A DNA stretch of 64,000 bases from Rossellomorea aquimaris TF-12 (GCF_001648555.1 NZ_LQXM01000026.1:186001-250000); one strand, 5' to 3'; positions 53,269 through 62,578 are shown, counted from the stretch's first letter. Notes: generated by a model not told the origin, from the letters alone. Program-made: numbers and translations.

Positions 53269-53718
53269 ATGAGTGAATCACAAAATACACAACAATCATT
53301 AAAGCTTTTTATCGTCCTATCTAGAGCATTTAAAGCTTTAAACGAGGAAATAAATAAAAATATTCAAGAGAATGGATTAAATCCAACAGAATTTGCTGTT
53401 TTAGAGTTACTTTATCACAAGGGAGACCAGCCATTGCAGCAAATTGGTGGAAAGATTCTATTAGCCTCCGGAAGTATAACGTATGTAGTGGATAAGCTAG
53501 AACAAAAAGGCTACTTAAATCGTGTAGCGTGCCCAAAGGATCGTCGAGTGACTTATGCTCAGATTTCAGAGGAAGGGAGAAAGTTGATTGATGACATTTT
53601 CCCAAATCACGAAGAGAGAATTAATGAATTAATGTCTGCCCTATCTCCTCAAGAAAAAGAAGAAACCATCACCAATTTAAAGAAACTAGGTCTTTCCATT
53701 AAAGATTTATCATATTGA
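53269..53718 (+). CDS. MarR-family regulator (MhqR/YkvE-like)
   Basis: This 149-residue winged-helix repressor has LKLFIVLSRAFKALNEEINK, NPTEFAVLELLYHKGDQPLQ, recognition helix ASGSITYVVDKLEQKGYL and wing CPKDRRVTYAQISEEGRK. The pattern closely resembles B. subtilis MhqR (YkvE), which senses quinones and controls azoreductases and dioxygenases. No such targets are adjacent, so the regulon is elsewhere. ATG 53269 is picked because AAAGGA directly touches the ATG at 53260. A perfect consensus promoter suggests the regulator itself is strongly made unless repressed. Confidence 0.88.
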   Translation: MSESQNTQQSLKLFIVLSRAFKALNEEINKNIQENGLNPTEFAVLELLYHKGDQPLQQIGGKILLASGSITYVVDKLEQKGYLNRVACPKDRRVTYAQISEEGRKLIDDIFPNHEERINELMSALSPQEKEETITNLKKLGLSIKDLSY

Positions 53719-53723
53719 TTATT

Positions 53724-53755
53724 TTGCCCCTTTCAAGCTTAAAGGGGCATTTTTA
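53724..53755 (+). terminator. Terminator after the MarR gene
   Basis: The stem GCCCCTTT / AAAGGGGC and a short T tract. Confidence 0.88.
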
Positions 53756-53780
53756 ATGTCTTTTTTGTATGATTATTGTT

Positions 53781-54129
53781 CCTGGTTGACAGGTGGTGAG
53801 GAGAACTGCTTCGCTTTCCGTGGACGTTCGGCCGAGCCTCCTCAGCTTCGCTTCCGAGGTCTGGGCACACACGTTCTTCCGCAGGAGTCTACGCAGTACC
53901 CCTCACCACCTCAACCGTATTTGGTATTTATATCAGTCTATAGCAAGAAACTCAGGCTTAGAAAGTTGGAGCGGAAGGTGCTCGACTCCTGGGGGAAATG
54001 CGTGAAAGTTGAGACCCCACAGGGCATAGCCCGAGGAGGCTCAACTCGCGCCCCGCGGAAAGCGAGCACCTGGAGCGTAAATCAACTACTACTCGCTTTA
54101 TCAATACCCACAAAGTTACCAAAACAGCC
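53781..54129 (+). repeat. Large two-module copy of the interspersed element
   Basis: Module one (53791-53912) is an inverted pair GGTGGTGAGGAGAACTGC ... GCAGTACCCCTCACCACC around a core with CCTCCTCAGCTTCGCTTCCG and TTCCGCAGGAGTCTACGC. Module two (53969-54077) is GGAGCGGAAGGTGCTCGACT ... CGGAAAGCGAGCACCTGGAG, also inverted. The right arm (ATCAACTACTACTCGCTTTA, CACAAAGTTACC) closes it. It is far more GC-rich than its surroundings. The long frame inside (53756-54148) is an artefact. Confidence 0.8.
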
Positions 54130-54222
54130 TAAAACAATAACAGTCTAATCTAATCAAACAGGAATTTCACTAGTAAAAGTAGAATAATACTAATTGGGAT
54201 TATAAAATGAGGGGGTAACAAA

Positions 54223-55917
54223 ATGAATTTTGAACAATTTACATATGAGAGACCAGATCTAACAAAGTTAAAACCTGCCTTCACAAAGGCTTTGGAGAAG
54301 TTTAAAGAAGCCACAACGGTAGATGATCAAGTAAAGGCAATGGAAGAAATAAACTCCATTCGACTTCACGTTGATACAATGGAAAACATTTGTTATATAC
54401 GTCATTCTATTAATACTGATGATGAATTTTATCAGAAAGAGCAAGATTACATTGATGAAGTGTCACCAGAGATTTCCGGTTTGGTAACGGATTATTATAA
54501 GGAACTCGTTGGGTCCCCGTTTCGTAAGGAATTAGAAGAAAAGTGGGGAAAACAATTATTTTCTCTAGCTGAAAGTGAAATTAAAACTTTCTCACCTGAA
54601 GTCGTCACATTGCTTCAACAAGAGAATAAACTGTCTTCTCAGTACACAAAGCTAATTGCCTCTGCGAAAATTCAATTCGAAGGGGAAGAAAGAACATTAG
54701 CTCAAATGGGTCCATTTACTCAATCCACTAAAAGAGAAACAAGAGAAACAGCATCGAAGGCAAGTATTGCTTTTTTTGAAGAAAACAGTGAAAAGTTAGA
54801 TTCACTTTATGATGAATTGGTTAAGATACGTCATAAAATTGCGACAACGTTAGGGTATAAGAATTTTGTGGAATTAGGATATTATCGTATGACAAGAACA
54901 GATTATTCACCTGAAATGGTAAAAGTCTTTCGTGATCAAGTGAAAAACCACATTGTTCCGTTAGCAACAGAGTTGAAAGAAAGACAGAGTAAAAGGATTG
55001 GAATACCTTCAATGAAATTTTATGATGAAGGTTTTAAATTCACATCTGGAAATGCAACGCCTAAAGGAAGTCCAGACTGGATTATTGAAAATGGAAAAAA
55101 GATGTATGATGAACTTTCACCAGAAACGAAAGAGTTTTTTCAGTTTATGATTGATCATAACTTAATGGATTTAGAGGCAAAAAAAGGGAAAGCAGGTGGA
55201 GGGTATTGTACATATATAGCAAATTATGACTCTCCTTTCATTTTTTCTAACTTTAATGGAACCTCTGGAGATATTGATGTGTTAACACACGAAGCGGGGC
55301 ACGCTTTTCAAGTCTACTCTAGTAGAGGTTTTGATATTCCGGAGTACATTTGGCCAACGTATGAAGCTTGTGAAATACATTCCATGAGTATGGAATTTTT
55401 CACTTGGCCATGGATGGAGTATTTCTTTAAAGAGGATACAGATAAATATAAGTTTTCCCATTTAAGTGATGCTCTTCAATTTTTACCGTATGGAGTAGCG
55501 GTGGATGAGTTCCAGCACTTTGTGTATGAAAATCCGGAAATTTCCCCTTTAGAGCGAAATGAAGCTTGGAGGAGAATCGAAAAAGAATACTTACCTAATA
55601 GAGATTATGATGGTATTTCTTATTTAGAGAACGGCGGATTCTGGCAAAGACAGAGCCATATTTATAATTCACCGTTTTATTATATTGATTATACTTTAGC
55701 GCAAATTTGTGCGTTCCAATTTTGGAAAAAGATGAATGAGAACCGATCTGAGGCTTGGAATGATTATACTGCTCTATGTAAGTTGGGTGGGAGTCTTTCA
55801 TTTACAAAGCTTGTAGATGCTGCAAATTTGGATTCTCCATTCCAGGAAGGAACAGTGGAGAGAGTTATTGAGCCTATTCGACAATGGTTAAATGGAGTGG
55901 ACGACGAATCATTATAA
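54223..55917 (+). CDS. M3 family oligoendopeptidase F
   Basis: This 564-residue cytosolic zinc metallopeptidase degrades medium peptides. The zinc site HEAGH (DVLTHEAGHAFQVYSS) and the downstream Glu (YEACEIHSMSMEFF) are intact, and the substrate-closing YENPEISPLERNEAWRRIEK and GGFWQRQSHIY segments are typical of the short PepF/YjbG-type group. RBS GAGGGGG. Monocistronic, with a terminator shared with the convergent RND gene. Confidence 0.93.
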   Translation: MNFEQFTYERPDLTKLKPAFTKALEKFKEATTVDDQVKAMEEINSIRLHVDTMENICYIRHSINTDDEFYQKEQDYIDEVSPEISGLVTDYYKELVGSPFRKELEEKWGKQLFSLAESEIKTFSPEVVTLLQQENKLSSQYTKLIASAKIQFEGEERTLAQMGPFTQSTKRETRETASKASIAFFEENSEKLDSLYDELVKIRHKIATTLGYKNFVELGYYRMTRTDYSPEMVKVFRDQVKNHIVPLATELKERQSKRIGIPSMKFYDEGFKFTSGNATPKGSPDWIIENGKKMYDELSPETKEFFQFMIDHNLMDLEAKKGKAGGGYCTYIANYDSPFIFSNFNGTSGDIDVLTHEAGHAFQVYSSRGFDIPEYIWPTYEACEIHSMSMEFFTWPWMEYFFKEDTDKYKFSHLSDALQFLPYGVAVDEFQHFVYENPEISPLERNEAWRRIEKEYLPNRDYDGISYLENGGFWQRQSHIYNSPFYYIDYTLAQICAFQFWKKMNENRSEAWNDYTALCKLGGSLSFTKLVDAANLDSPFQEGTVERVIEPIRQWLNGVDDESL

Positions 55918-55918
55918 T

Positions 55919-55955
55919 AAAAAGAGGCAACCGAAATTCGGCTGCCTCTTTGCTT
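55919..55955. terminator. Bidirectional terminator between pepF and RND pump gene
   Basis: AAAGAGGCA(a)CCGAA pairs with TTCGG(c)TGCCTCTTT between convergent genes. Confidence 0.9.
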
Positions 55956-55957
55956 TC

Positions 55958-58900
55958 TTATGATTGACTTAATTCCTTTTTGCGTTCTTCACGCGCTGTT
56001 TTAAAGAAGAAGATTTCGTATAAAACAGGAAGTAATATCAGTGTTAACAAAGTTGAAGAAGTTAATCCACCTATTACCGTGATAGCTAATCCCTTTGAAA
56101 TCAGTGTGCCTGAGGAAGTAGTAAACGCTAAAGGTAATAGGGCTGTAATTGTAGCAAATGCTGTCATAAGAATCGGTCTTAAACGTGTTTTCCCTGCTTC
56201 AATTAAAGAGTCTCGAATCGTCATAAACTTCTCTTCTCTGTTCTGTCCAATACGGTCTACAAGAACAATGGCATTTGTTGTTACAATCCCTATTAACATT
56301 AATAATCCAATCATGACAGATACACTAAGTGGTTCTTGTGCAAAAAATAAACCAAGTAATGAACCGATTGGAACGAAAATAAGTGATGAAAGAATAATGA
56401 ATGGAATTCTAGCTTTCCCAAAGGTAATGAGCATGGTAATGTACACAAGTCCAATGGCAATGAGCATGGCCAATCCTAGCTGTTGGAATGTTTCAACCGT
56501 CTCATCACTTCCGCCTCCGCCCTCAAGGGAGACTTCTTTAGAAAGGTCAAGCTTTTCTACTCCATTAATGACCTCTTCAGATACAGTACGTATATCATCG
56601 CTTGCAATTTGTGCAGAAACCCTTGCATATATTTTTCCATCTAATTTCTGAATAGAGGTGTACGCTTCAACTTCTTTTATCTCAGCAATTTGTGTTAAAG
56701 GAATAGGTCCTTTAGAAGTGAATAATGTAATCTCCTCTAATTCTTCAATAGACGATGTTGAGTCGTTATATGAGAGTTGTACAGAACGTTCTATGTCGTT
56801 TAGATTTAATGTACCTACACTTACTGGCTTTGTTTGGTCTGAAATGGTTCCTAGTGCTTGAAAACCGGAAACTCCAGCTTCTGCAGCTTTCTTAGGGTCA
56901 ATTTCAACAATCACTTGTTTTTGTTTTTCCGTGAAATTATTTGAAACATATTTTAGATCCTTTTGGTCATTTAAATATTCCTCAACCTTTTTAGAAGCGC
57001 TTTGAAGTGCATCCAGGTTGTTAGAATATAAATCAATATTTACGTTGTTATTTGAAGGAGGTCCACCTGTTTGCTGCTCTTGAACCCCTAAAGTAGCATC
57101 TGGTTCTTCTTTTAAAACAATATCTTCCATCATTGCTTCGATTTCCTTAATATAGGACGAAACATTGGTGTCATCTTTTAATACAAGAAAATAGTTAGCT
57201 TGATTCTTTCGCTTTAATCCGGTTTGGAAGTCACGACTACCAATTCCTGCAGTAATTTCCTCAATTTCCTCTTCATTGTTCAAGTATTCCTCTAATTTTA
57301 ATGAAACTTCATTTGTCCTCTCTAATGGTGTGGACGAGGGAAGTTGAATAGTAGCTACCAGAAGCTTTTGCTCTTCATTCGGAATAAATGTAAATCCAAG
57401 CTTTCCTGCAAGACCAAATGATCCAAATAGAGTAACCAATGATAAAAGAATTACGGTCTTCTTATGATTTAGCGCCCATTTAATCCCTTTAGCATAACCG
57501 AGTTGAAGTCTACTCTCCTTCTCTTCAGGTGGGACCTTCTTGAAAGAGAATTTTGCTAAAATAGGGACGATGGTAATCGCCACAAGGAGTGATGTGAGTA
57601 AAGAAAATACGATTGTTAAAGCAAATGGTAGAAAGAATTCACCCGTAACTCCACCAACAAATCCTAATGGTAAAAAGACCACAACAGTTGTAAGAGTTGA
57701 AGAGGTGATGGCTTTTAATATTTCTTTGGTAGAATCCTGGATTAACTCGTTGCTCATAGCACTTCCGGATTTCCTAACTCGCCTGAAAATATTTTCTATG
57801 ACAACGATACTATCATCAACTACCCTACCAACGGCTACAGCCATACCACCTAATGTCATTATATTGAGAGATATGTCCAGTTGCTGTAAGAAAATGGACG
57901 AGACTAATAATGAAAGAGGGATAGAAATAATCGCGATAATCGTTGCTCTAATATTTCTTAAAAATAATAAGACGGCAACTGATGCAAACAATGCCCCAAG
58001 CAGACCTTCTTTAATCAGAGTTTCAACAGACTTTTCAATTCCTTCTGCAGAATCAAAACCGATGGCGTATTCCAATTTGTCTTCGTAACTGTTTAACACC
58101 TCTATGACTTTATCTGCTACTTCAACAGTATTAGCATCCTGTTTTTTCGTAATCGCCATAGATAAAGAATCTTTCAAATTATAACGAGTGACTTCAGGCT
58201 TATCTGTTACTTCTTCAATTGTTGAAATGTCCTTTAGAAGCACTGGTGGTCCATTGGGATTAAATGCAGAAGATAATAACAGATTCTCTAATTGATTAAT
58301 TGTGTCAACTTTTTCTTGTACTCTTACAGGTATTTGAATGTCATTTCCTTCTAAGCTTCCAGCAGGGAAAGATAGAATTTTATTGTTAATTTGTTCTTTA
58401 ATTTCGGATAGTGACAAGCCAGATTTTGTAGCCTTCTGTTTATCAACAGTAATTTGAAGCAATTCCTCTTCTAACCCACCTACAGAAACACTATTTATGC
58501 CTTCAATCTTATTAAGATCAGGAATGATTTCATCGTCGAGTAAAGCTTGAAGTTCTGTGCCTTCTTTTGAAAATAAAGAAATATTAAAAATAGGGAAGGA
58601 CCCGAACGAAAAACGATTAATATCTGTCTTTACATTTTCAGGTAAGTCACTTTCACGAATGTAGTTATTTACTTGCTGCTCAATGTCATCCATATCCGTA
58701 TCAAACGGGAATTCCAAATTAATTATCGAGATGGTTTCATAAGTGGAGCTGGAAACCTTTTTGATACCTGATATACCTGTGAACTTTTCTTCTAAGTCAG
58801 TGGTGACCTTTTCATTTAAATCCTGGGGTGAAGCTCCAGGATAAATGACTTCGACAGATAATTGGGGGAATTCGATGTTCGGTAGGAGATCTACTTTTAA

Positions 58901-58996
58901 TTTGGAAAAAGAAAATAAACCGCCTAATATTAATAGGAATGAAATAATAAATACAGCAACTGCATTTCTCAAGCTGAATCTAGTAAGAAAATTCAA
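55958..58996 (-). CDS. Second RND-family efflux transporter (SwrC/AcrB-like)
   Basis: This protein of about 1012 residues has the duplicated RND layout. Proton-relay helix AVGRVVDDSIVVIENIFRR with the Asp pair; N-terminal PGASPQDLNEKVTTDLEEKF and LPLAFTTSSGTLISKGLAIT near the end are class landmarks. It is clearly a paralogue of the pump at 29852 but diverged. A TTG at 58996 sits 7 nt after AGAGGAA and gives MNFLTRFSLRN; the TTG two codons upstream directly abuts the RBS. No membrane-fusion partner is near. Substrate unknown (lipopeptides, dyes and detergents are typical). Confidence 0.92.
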   Translation of the reverse strand: MNFLTRFSLRNAVAVFIISFLLILGGLFSFSKLKVDLLPNIEFPQLSVEVIYPGASPQDLNEKVTTDLEEKFTGISGIKKVSSSTYETISIINLEFPFDTDMDDIEQQVNNYIRESDLPENVKTDINRFSFGSFPIFNISLFSKEGTELQALLDDEIIPDLNKIEGINSVSVGGLEEELLQITVDKQKATKSGLSLSEIKEQINNKILSFPAGSLEGNDIQIPVRVQEKVDTINQLENLLLSSAFNPNGPPVLLKDISTIEEVTDKPEVTRYNLKDSLSMAITKKQDANTVEVADKVIEVLNSYEDKLEYAIGFDSAEGIEKSVETLIKEGLLGALFASVAVLLFLRNIRATIIAIISIPLSLLVSSIFLQQLDISLNIMTLGGMAVAVGRVVDDSIVVIENIFRRVRKSGSAMSNELIQDSTKEILKAITSSTLTTVVVFLPLGFVGGVTGEFFLPFALTIVFSLLTSLLVAITIVPILAKFSFKKVPPEEKESRLQLGYAKGIKWALNHKKTVILLSLVTLFGSFGLAGKLGFTFIPNEEQKLLVATIQLPSSTPLERTNEVSLKLEEYLNNEEEIEEITAGIGSRDFQTGLKRKNQANYFLVLKDDTNVSSYIKEIEAMMEDIVLKEEPDATLGVQEQQTGGPPSNNNVNIDLYSNNLDALQSASKKVEEYLNDQKDLKYVSNNFTEKQKQVIVEIDPKKAAEAGVSGFQALGTISDQTKPVSVGTLNLNDIERSVQLSYNDSTSSIEELEEITLFTSKGPIPLTQIAEIKEVEAYTSIQKLDGKIYARVSAQIASDDIRTVSEEVINGVEKLDLSKEVSLEGGGGSDETVETFQQLGLAMLIAIGLVYITMLITFGKARIPFIILSSLIFVPIGSLLGLFFAQEPLSVSVMIGLLMLIGIVTTNAIVLVDRIGQNREEKFMTIRDSLIEAGKTRLRPILMTAFATITALLPLAFTTSSGTLISKGLAITVIGGLTSSTLLTLILLPVLYEIFFFKTAREERKKELSQS

Positions 58997-59002
58997 TGAC
59001 AA

Positions 59003-59441
59003 TTCCTCTTTTCTATATGAATTTATAATTTTATTATAATCACTTTATAAAAGGATTTCATCTTTGAATATGTTAATTAAGGAATATTTCACAAATGACA
59101 CATACTTTTCGGAATAAATATCCTTTTTTACCGTTAGATTAACGAAGTATGGAAAGAGGTGCAACACGTTATAATTTTAGTTCTGCCAATGGCTCTGTCA
59201 ACCAGTATGTGCTAGAGGTGAGGGTGAAATACTCTCCTTGCAGCCAGCGTTCGTCCGAGCCTCCTCAGCTCCGCCACGATTGTACTTCCACAGGAGCCTA
59301 CAAAGTTCCCCTCACCAACTATAAGAGAATATGTAAAAAACAATGTTTAAGAAACACTCCACAATAATGTAAATTGAGTACTTTTGCTTCTGAATTTCCT
59401 TGCTTGTACATATCTTGAATTATAAGGAGTTTAGAGGTGAT
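59003..59441. other. Spacer between divergent RND gene and ykvI
   Basis: It holds an element copy (59178-59355) and otherwise AT-rich sequence. The 72-codon frame 59149-59367 is generated by the repeat. Confidence 0.6.
59178..59355 (+). repeat. Copy of the interspersed element
   Basis: TTTTAGTTCTGCCAATGGCTC, TGTCAACCAGTATGTGC, TAGAGGTGAGGGTGAAATAC, a core with GAGCCTCCTCAGCTCCGCC and TTCCACAGGAGCCTAC, then TTCCCCTCACCAAC and a right-arm trace ACAATGTTTAAGAAAC (shared with 4316-4428). Confidence 0.75.
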
Positions 59442-60476
59442 ATGTTGAAAAGAATAACGGGTTCATTTCAAATTGCAGCAGTTTATGTAGGAACTGTAAT
59501 TGGAGCTGGATTTGCAACGGGAAGAGAAATAGTCGAATTTTTTACCCGTTTTGGTTTTATTGGCTTTATTGCCATCTTACTAAGTGGATATCTATTTATT
59601 ACACTTGGAACGAAGATTATGCTTAAATCTCATGAGATTAATGCTCAATCATTTGAACACTTTAACGAATACCTATTTGGGAAAGTCTTTTCGAAATTCA
59701 TGAATTTTGTCATGATGGTCATGTTAATAGGGGTATCCGCTGTTATGCTTTCAGGTGCTGGGGCTGTATTTGAGGAGCAGTTACTTCTACCAAAGCAATT
59801 AGGAATAGGAATAACAATTGCTTTAGGTTTTCTTACTATGATGGTAGGAATCAAGGGTCTCTTTGCCGTTAATACCTTTGTAGTGCCAATCATGATTATC
59901 TTTAATCTATTATTAATGGTTTTTTCAGTGAAAAATTCGCTTTTTTTGGAGTCGTTTCTAACCATCCCTCATTCTGATGATGGCTGGAAATCAGTTATTG
60001 CTCCGTTTTCGTATGTGGCTTTTAACTTAGCAATGGCTCAAGCAGTGTTAGTACCTGTTGCCAGTGAGGTAAAAGATGTCCAAACCATTAAGTATGGTGG
60101 ATACCTGGGTGGAATATTTCTTACTTTGATCCTCATCTCAAGTCATTTTACTTTGGTCATGATTCCAAATGTCACTCAGTATGAAATTCCAATGGCGGTC
60201 GTGATGAAATCTTTTGTATCTGGTATTTATGTTATTTATATCATCATTATCTACGGTGAAATTTTTACTTCTGTTATTGGTGGCGTTTTTGGACTGGAAA
60301 AACAATTGACAAATTATTGGAAGTTTTCGTCCGTCACCACGTTTTCAGGAATTTTCCTTGTGATATATTCTCTGAGCTTTTTCGAATACAGTAAACTTCT
60401 ATCATATTTATATCCCCTTTTTGGTTACATGAGCTTATTGTTTCTAATTCTTCTTTGGATGAAGCGAGATAAGTAA
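59442..60476 (+). CDS. ykvI: YkvI-family membrane protein (APC-superfamily-like)
   Basis: This 344-residue protein has ten membrane helices. The first helix AAVYVGTVIGAGFATGREIV carries the unwound G-x-G-A-G-x-A-x-G motif that in LeuT-fold carriers forms the substrate site, which suggests a secondary transporter for a small solute. GVKxLF-like GIKGLFAVNTFVVPI and NLAMAQAVLVPVASEV fit the YkvI family, which is uncharacterised. ATG 59442 follows AGAGGTGAT; the upstream TTG frame adds 14 unrelated residues. Position upstream of ykvS agrees with the B. subtilis order. Confidence 0.87.
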   Translation: MLKRITGSFQIAAVYVGTVIGAGFATGREIVEFFTRFGFIGFIAILLSGYLFITLGTKIMLKSHEINAQSFEHFNEYLFGKVFSKFMNFVMMVMLIGVSAVMLSGAGAVFEEQLLLPKQLGIGITIALGFLTMMVGIKGLFAVNTFVVPIMIIFNLLLMVFSVKNSLFLESFLTIPHSDDGWKSVIAPFSYVAFNLAMAQAVLVPVASEVKDVQTIKYGGYLGGIFLTLILISSHFTLVMIPNVTQYEIPMAVVMKSFVSGIYVIYIIIIYGEIFTSVIGGVFGLEKQLTNYWKFSSVTTFSGIFLVIYSLSFFEYSKLLSYLYPLFGYMSLLFLILLWMKRDK

Positions 60477-60546
60477 ACGATGTAACGATTAAAATGGAAG
60501 CGGATGTTATAGAAAACCTATTTTCCTAAAGTATTCTCTTTTTAAA

Positions 60547-60693
60547 GGCTCTTTTCGTAAATATTGTAGTTTTTAACATGAGTTCTGCCTGGGCTCTGTC
60601 AATCAGTGTGTGCTGGATGGTGGGGGGGACTGCTCGCTGCAATCAACTACTACTTTCTTCTTTAAAATAGCAACAAAGTTTACGAAAAGAGAC
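60547..60693 (+). repeat. Compact TIR-bounded copy of the interspersed element (type copy)
   Basis: The left end GGCTCTTTTCGTAAATATTG and the right end CAACAAAGTTTACGAAAAGA are imperfect inverted copies over about 26-30 bp. Between them: ACATGAGTTCTGCCTGGGCT, CTGTCAATCAGTGTGTGC, TGGATGGTGGGGGGGACTGC, then directly GCTGCAATCAACTACTACTT. Length 147 bp. The GC-rich core present in other copies is missing here, so it defines the two arms cleanly. Confidence 0.85.
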
Positions 60694-60759
60694 TTGAGTA
60701 AAAAGCATTCACATTGTTTATGTTAATAAAGAACCACGCGGAAGGAGGTTATTACTGCT

Positions 60760-60876
60760 TTGACACAATCTAAACATGAAAAAGAGAGACAGTGGAATGT
60801 AAGGAAACAAGATCAGCACCCACATGGAAAAGTACCATCCTTGAAAGAATTAGATCAAGGAAAAAAGAAGGACTAA
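60760..60876 (+). CDS. Small hydrophilic protein (38 aa)
   Basis: TTG 60760 follows a strong RBS (GAAGGAGG, 60741-60748). The 38-residue product MTQSKHEKERQWNVRKQDQH ... GKKKD is highly charged, with one Trp and no Cys. I recognise no family. A terminator follows 2 bp after the stop, which supports real transcription of this unit. Confidence 0.6.
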   Translation: MTQSKHEKERQWNVRKQDQHPHGKVPSLKELDQGKKKD

Positions 60877-60877
60877 G

Positions 60878-60910
60878 AAAAGAGATGCCAATTCTTTGGC
60901 ATCTCTTTTC
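60878..60910. terminator. Bidirectional terminator
   Basis: AAAAGAGATGCCAA pairs with TTGGCATCTCTTTT with a 3- to 4-nt loop, between the tiny gene and the convergent DUF2254 gene. Confidence 0.92.
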
Positions 60911-62286
60911 TAATCTGTTGGTAGAGCGTCTTCGGTTTTATATACTTCTGGAAAAAAACGATTGCGAATTTCATCTTTATCCCAATCAGGGTTTTGTGTG
61001 CTGATTGCTAATTCCTCCAGATGTCTCATTAAATACTGCATATCAAGACTCTGAAGGCTTGAATAATCAATTCCCTCTAATATATGATTTTTAAATGTCC
61101 AAACAATGTTTTTGGTTTCTTCATTATTGTTTTCCGCAATCATTTTCAATGAGCCCAACATCTCAGTGATGATTGAAATATCGTGTTTTCCGTAATGTCT
61201 TAATTGATAAAAACTTTTATATAAATAATCGACAAATGTAGGTTGTTCCAAAATAATACGCACTACTTTGTTTTCATCTGACAAATAGGAGCTAGGAAGT
61301 TTGTGCTTGGCTAATTTAGATAAAATAATTCCAATTTCCTCGATACAATTCTTTGCCGTATTAGGGTCATTTATTGCAGGAGAGATGGCTCTTAAAGCGA
61401 TCTCGACTAATTTTCTAATCCCAAGTTCAATGTCTTCAATTGGCTCTTTATCTGGACCAATAATGAGAAAGTTCAAATAGGAGTCTTTATTTATTTCTTG
61501 ATTAGAAGTCCATACCGTTATGACAGGTGTATCTTCTAATAAATACTCACCGGGTTTTTTTAGCATTCGAATAATAGCTTCGTCTTTTGCTGCTTTTTTT
61601 ATCATTCCATTAATATCGAGTTCTTGAAGATAGCCTGTTTGTTTACTTGAAATATAAATAGGCTCAATATCCTCAAAGAAAGCATCGTTTAACTCTGGAG
61701 GAGCCTCGTCTTTTTCTACATCATTTTTTCGGAATAAATAACTAGTGTCAATTTTTTTATTGGTTTTAATCGTAATGTTATGTATTAAATTACTAACTTT
61801 CACCCAATTGGATACATGGTGAACAAAATAGACGAATACAAATAAACAAACAATGGCGACAATTCCTGCAAATGCAGAGGATATATATAGGTCTTGCCCG
61901 GACTCATCTCTTAATAGAATGAGGAGGGTGATACAATATACAACCCCAGATACAAAAATGGCCAGAACTCGTTGAGTAGGTCTATCATTAATAAAGTTTT
62001 GCAAAGTTCTTGGTGAATATTGAGAAAGAAACGTTGTTAAAACAACCATTATAGTTGAAAAAGTAATCGTTGTCATAGTCATGATAGATGAAGCAATCGT
62101 ACTTATAATCATTGTAGATAAATCGAAATTGGAGAATAGAACTTTTGGGAAAAGTGGATAATCATTATGACTTAACCACGAATCAAAATAAAAGGTAATA
62201 ATCGCTAATATTAATGAGAATAGGGAGAATACCACGGGAATGAACCAAAAGCTTTTTCTTGCCTTTTTAAATAGTAATATATTCAT
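60910..62286 (-). CDS. DUF2254 family membrane protein
   Basis: This 458-residue protein has four N-terminal membrane helices (residues 10-165; FWFIPVVFSLFSLILAIITF, SIMTMTTITFSTIMVVLTTF) and a large cytosolic C-terminus with SLRAISPAINDPNTA-like text (ALRAISPAINDPNTAKNCIE), the hallmark of DUF2254. ATG 62286 follows AGGTGG at 8 nt; the GTG four codons earlier lies inside that RBS. The function is not known; the family resembles ion-channel or mechanosensing proteins only loosely. Not part of the B. subtilis map as I recall it. Confidence 0.87.
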   Translation of the reverse strand: MNILLFKKARKSFWFIPVVFSLFSLILAIITFYFDSWLSHNDYPLFPKVLFSNFDLSTMIISTIASSIMTMTTITFSTIMVVLTTFLSQYSPRTLQNFINDRPTQRVLAIFVSGVVYCITLLILLRDESGQDLYISSAFAGIVAIVCLFVFVYFVHHVSNWVKVSNLIHNITIKTNKKIDTSYLFRKNDVEKDEAPPELNDAFFEDIEPIYISSKQTGYLQELDINGMIKKAAKDEAIIRMLKKPGEYLLEDTPVITVWTSNQEINKDSYLNFLIIGPDKEPIEDIELGIRKLVEIALRAISPAINDPNTAKNCIEEIGIILSKLAKHKLPSSYLSDENKVVRIILEQPTFVDYLYKSFYQLRHYGKHDISIITEMLGSLKMIAENNNEETKNIVWTFKNHILEGIDYSSLQSLDMQYLMRHLEELAISTQNPDWDKDEIRNRFFPEVYKTEDALPTD

Positions 62287-62379
62287 TTCAAATGCCACCT
62301 AACTGCACAGTATGATATAAGAATATCCTCAAATGGATAGTAGTAAACCTTTTTTATCTCATTATAGAAGACAAAAGAA

Positions 62380-62428
62380 GTGAAGATAATAGAAGGTTCT
62401 GTTACATTACCGTTTCTATTATCTTCAC
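62380..62428 (-). terminator. Likely terminator of ykvS
   Basis: GTGAAGATAATAGAA pairs with TTCTATTATCTTCAC; on the minus strand the stem is followed by TTCTTTTGTCTT. It lies 150 bp beyond the ykvS stop. Confidence 0.6.
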
Positions 62429-62578
62429 CTCATTGGTGGATTTTTATTTAGGCTTATTATACATGTTGTAATATTTAATGGGTTTTCCCAACCAGTATAA
62501 GCCTGTTAGTGAAGGGAACAAATCCCCTATCCAGCGTTACTGAGCAGCTTCTTTCTTACATATATTTGATTGCACAAA

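Noticed and set aside
53756..54148. 130-codon plus-strand ORF
   Set aside because: It runs through the GC-rich repeat modules, starts inside the marR terminator region and lacks an RBS; its composition comes from the repeat.
56000..58100. Plus-strand ORFs of 182-223 codons opposite the second RND gene
   Set aside because: Shadow frames of a clearly coding minus-strand gene; no RBS or domain pattern.
59149..59367. 72-codon plus-strand ORF
   Set aside because: Generated by the element copy at 59178-59355.
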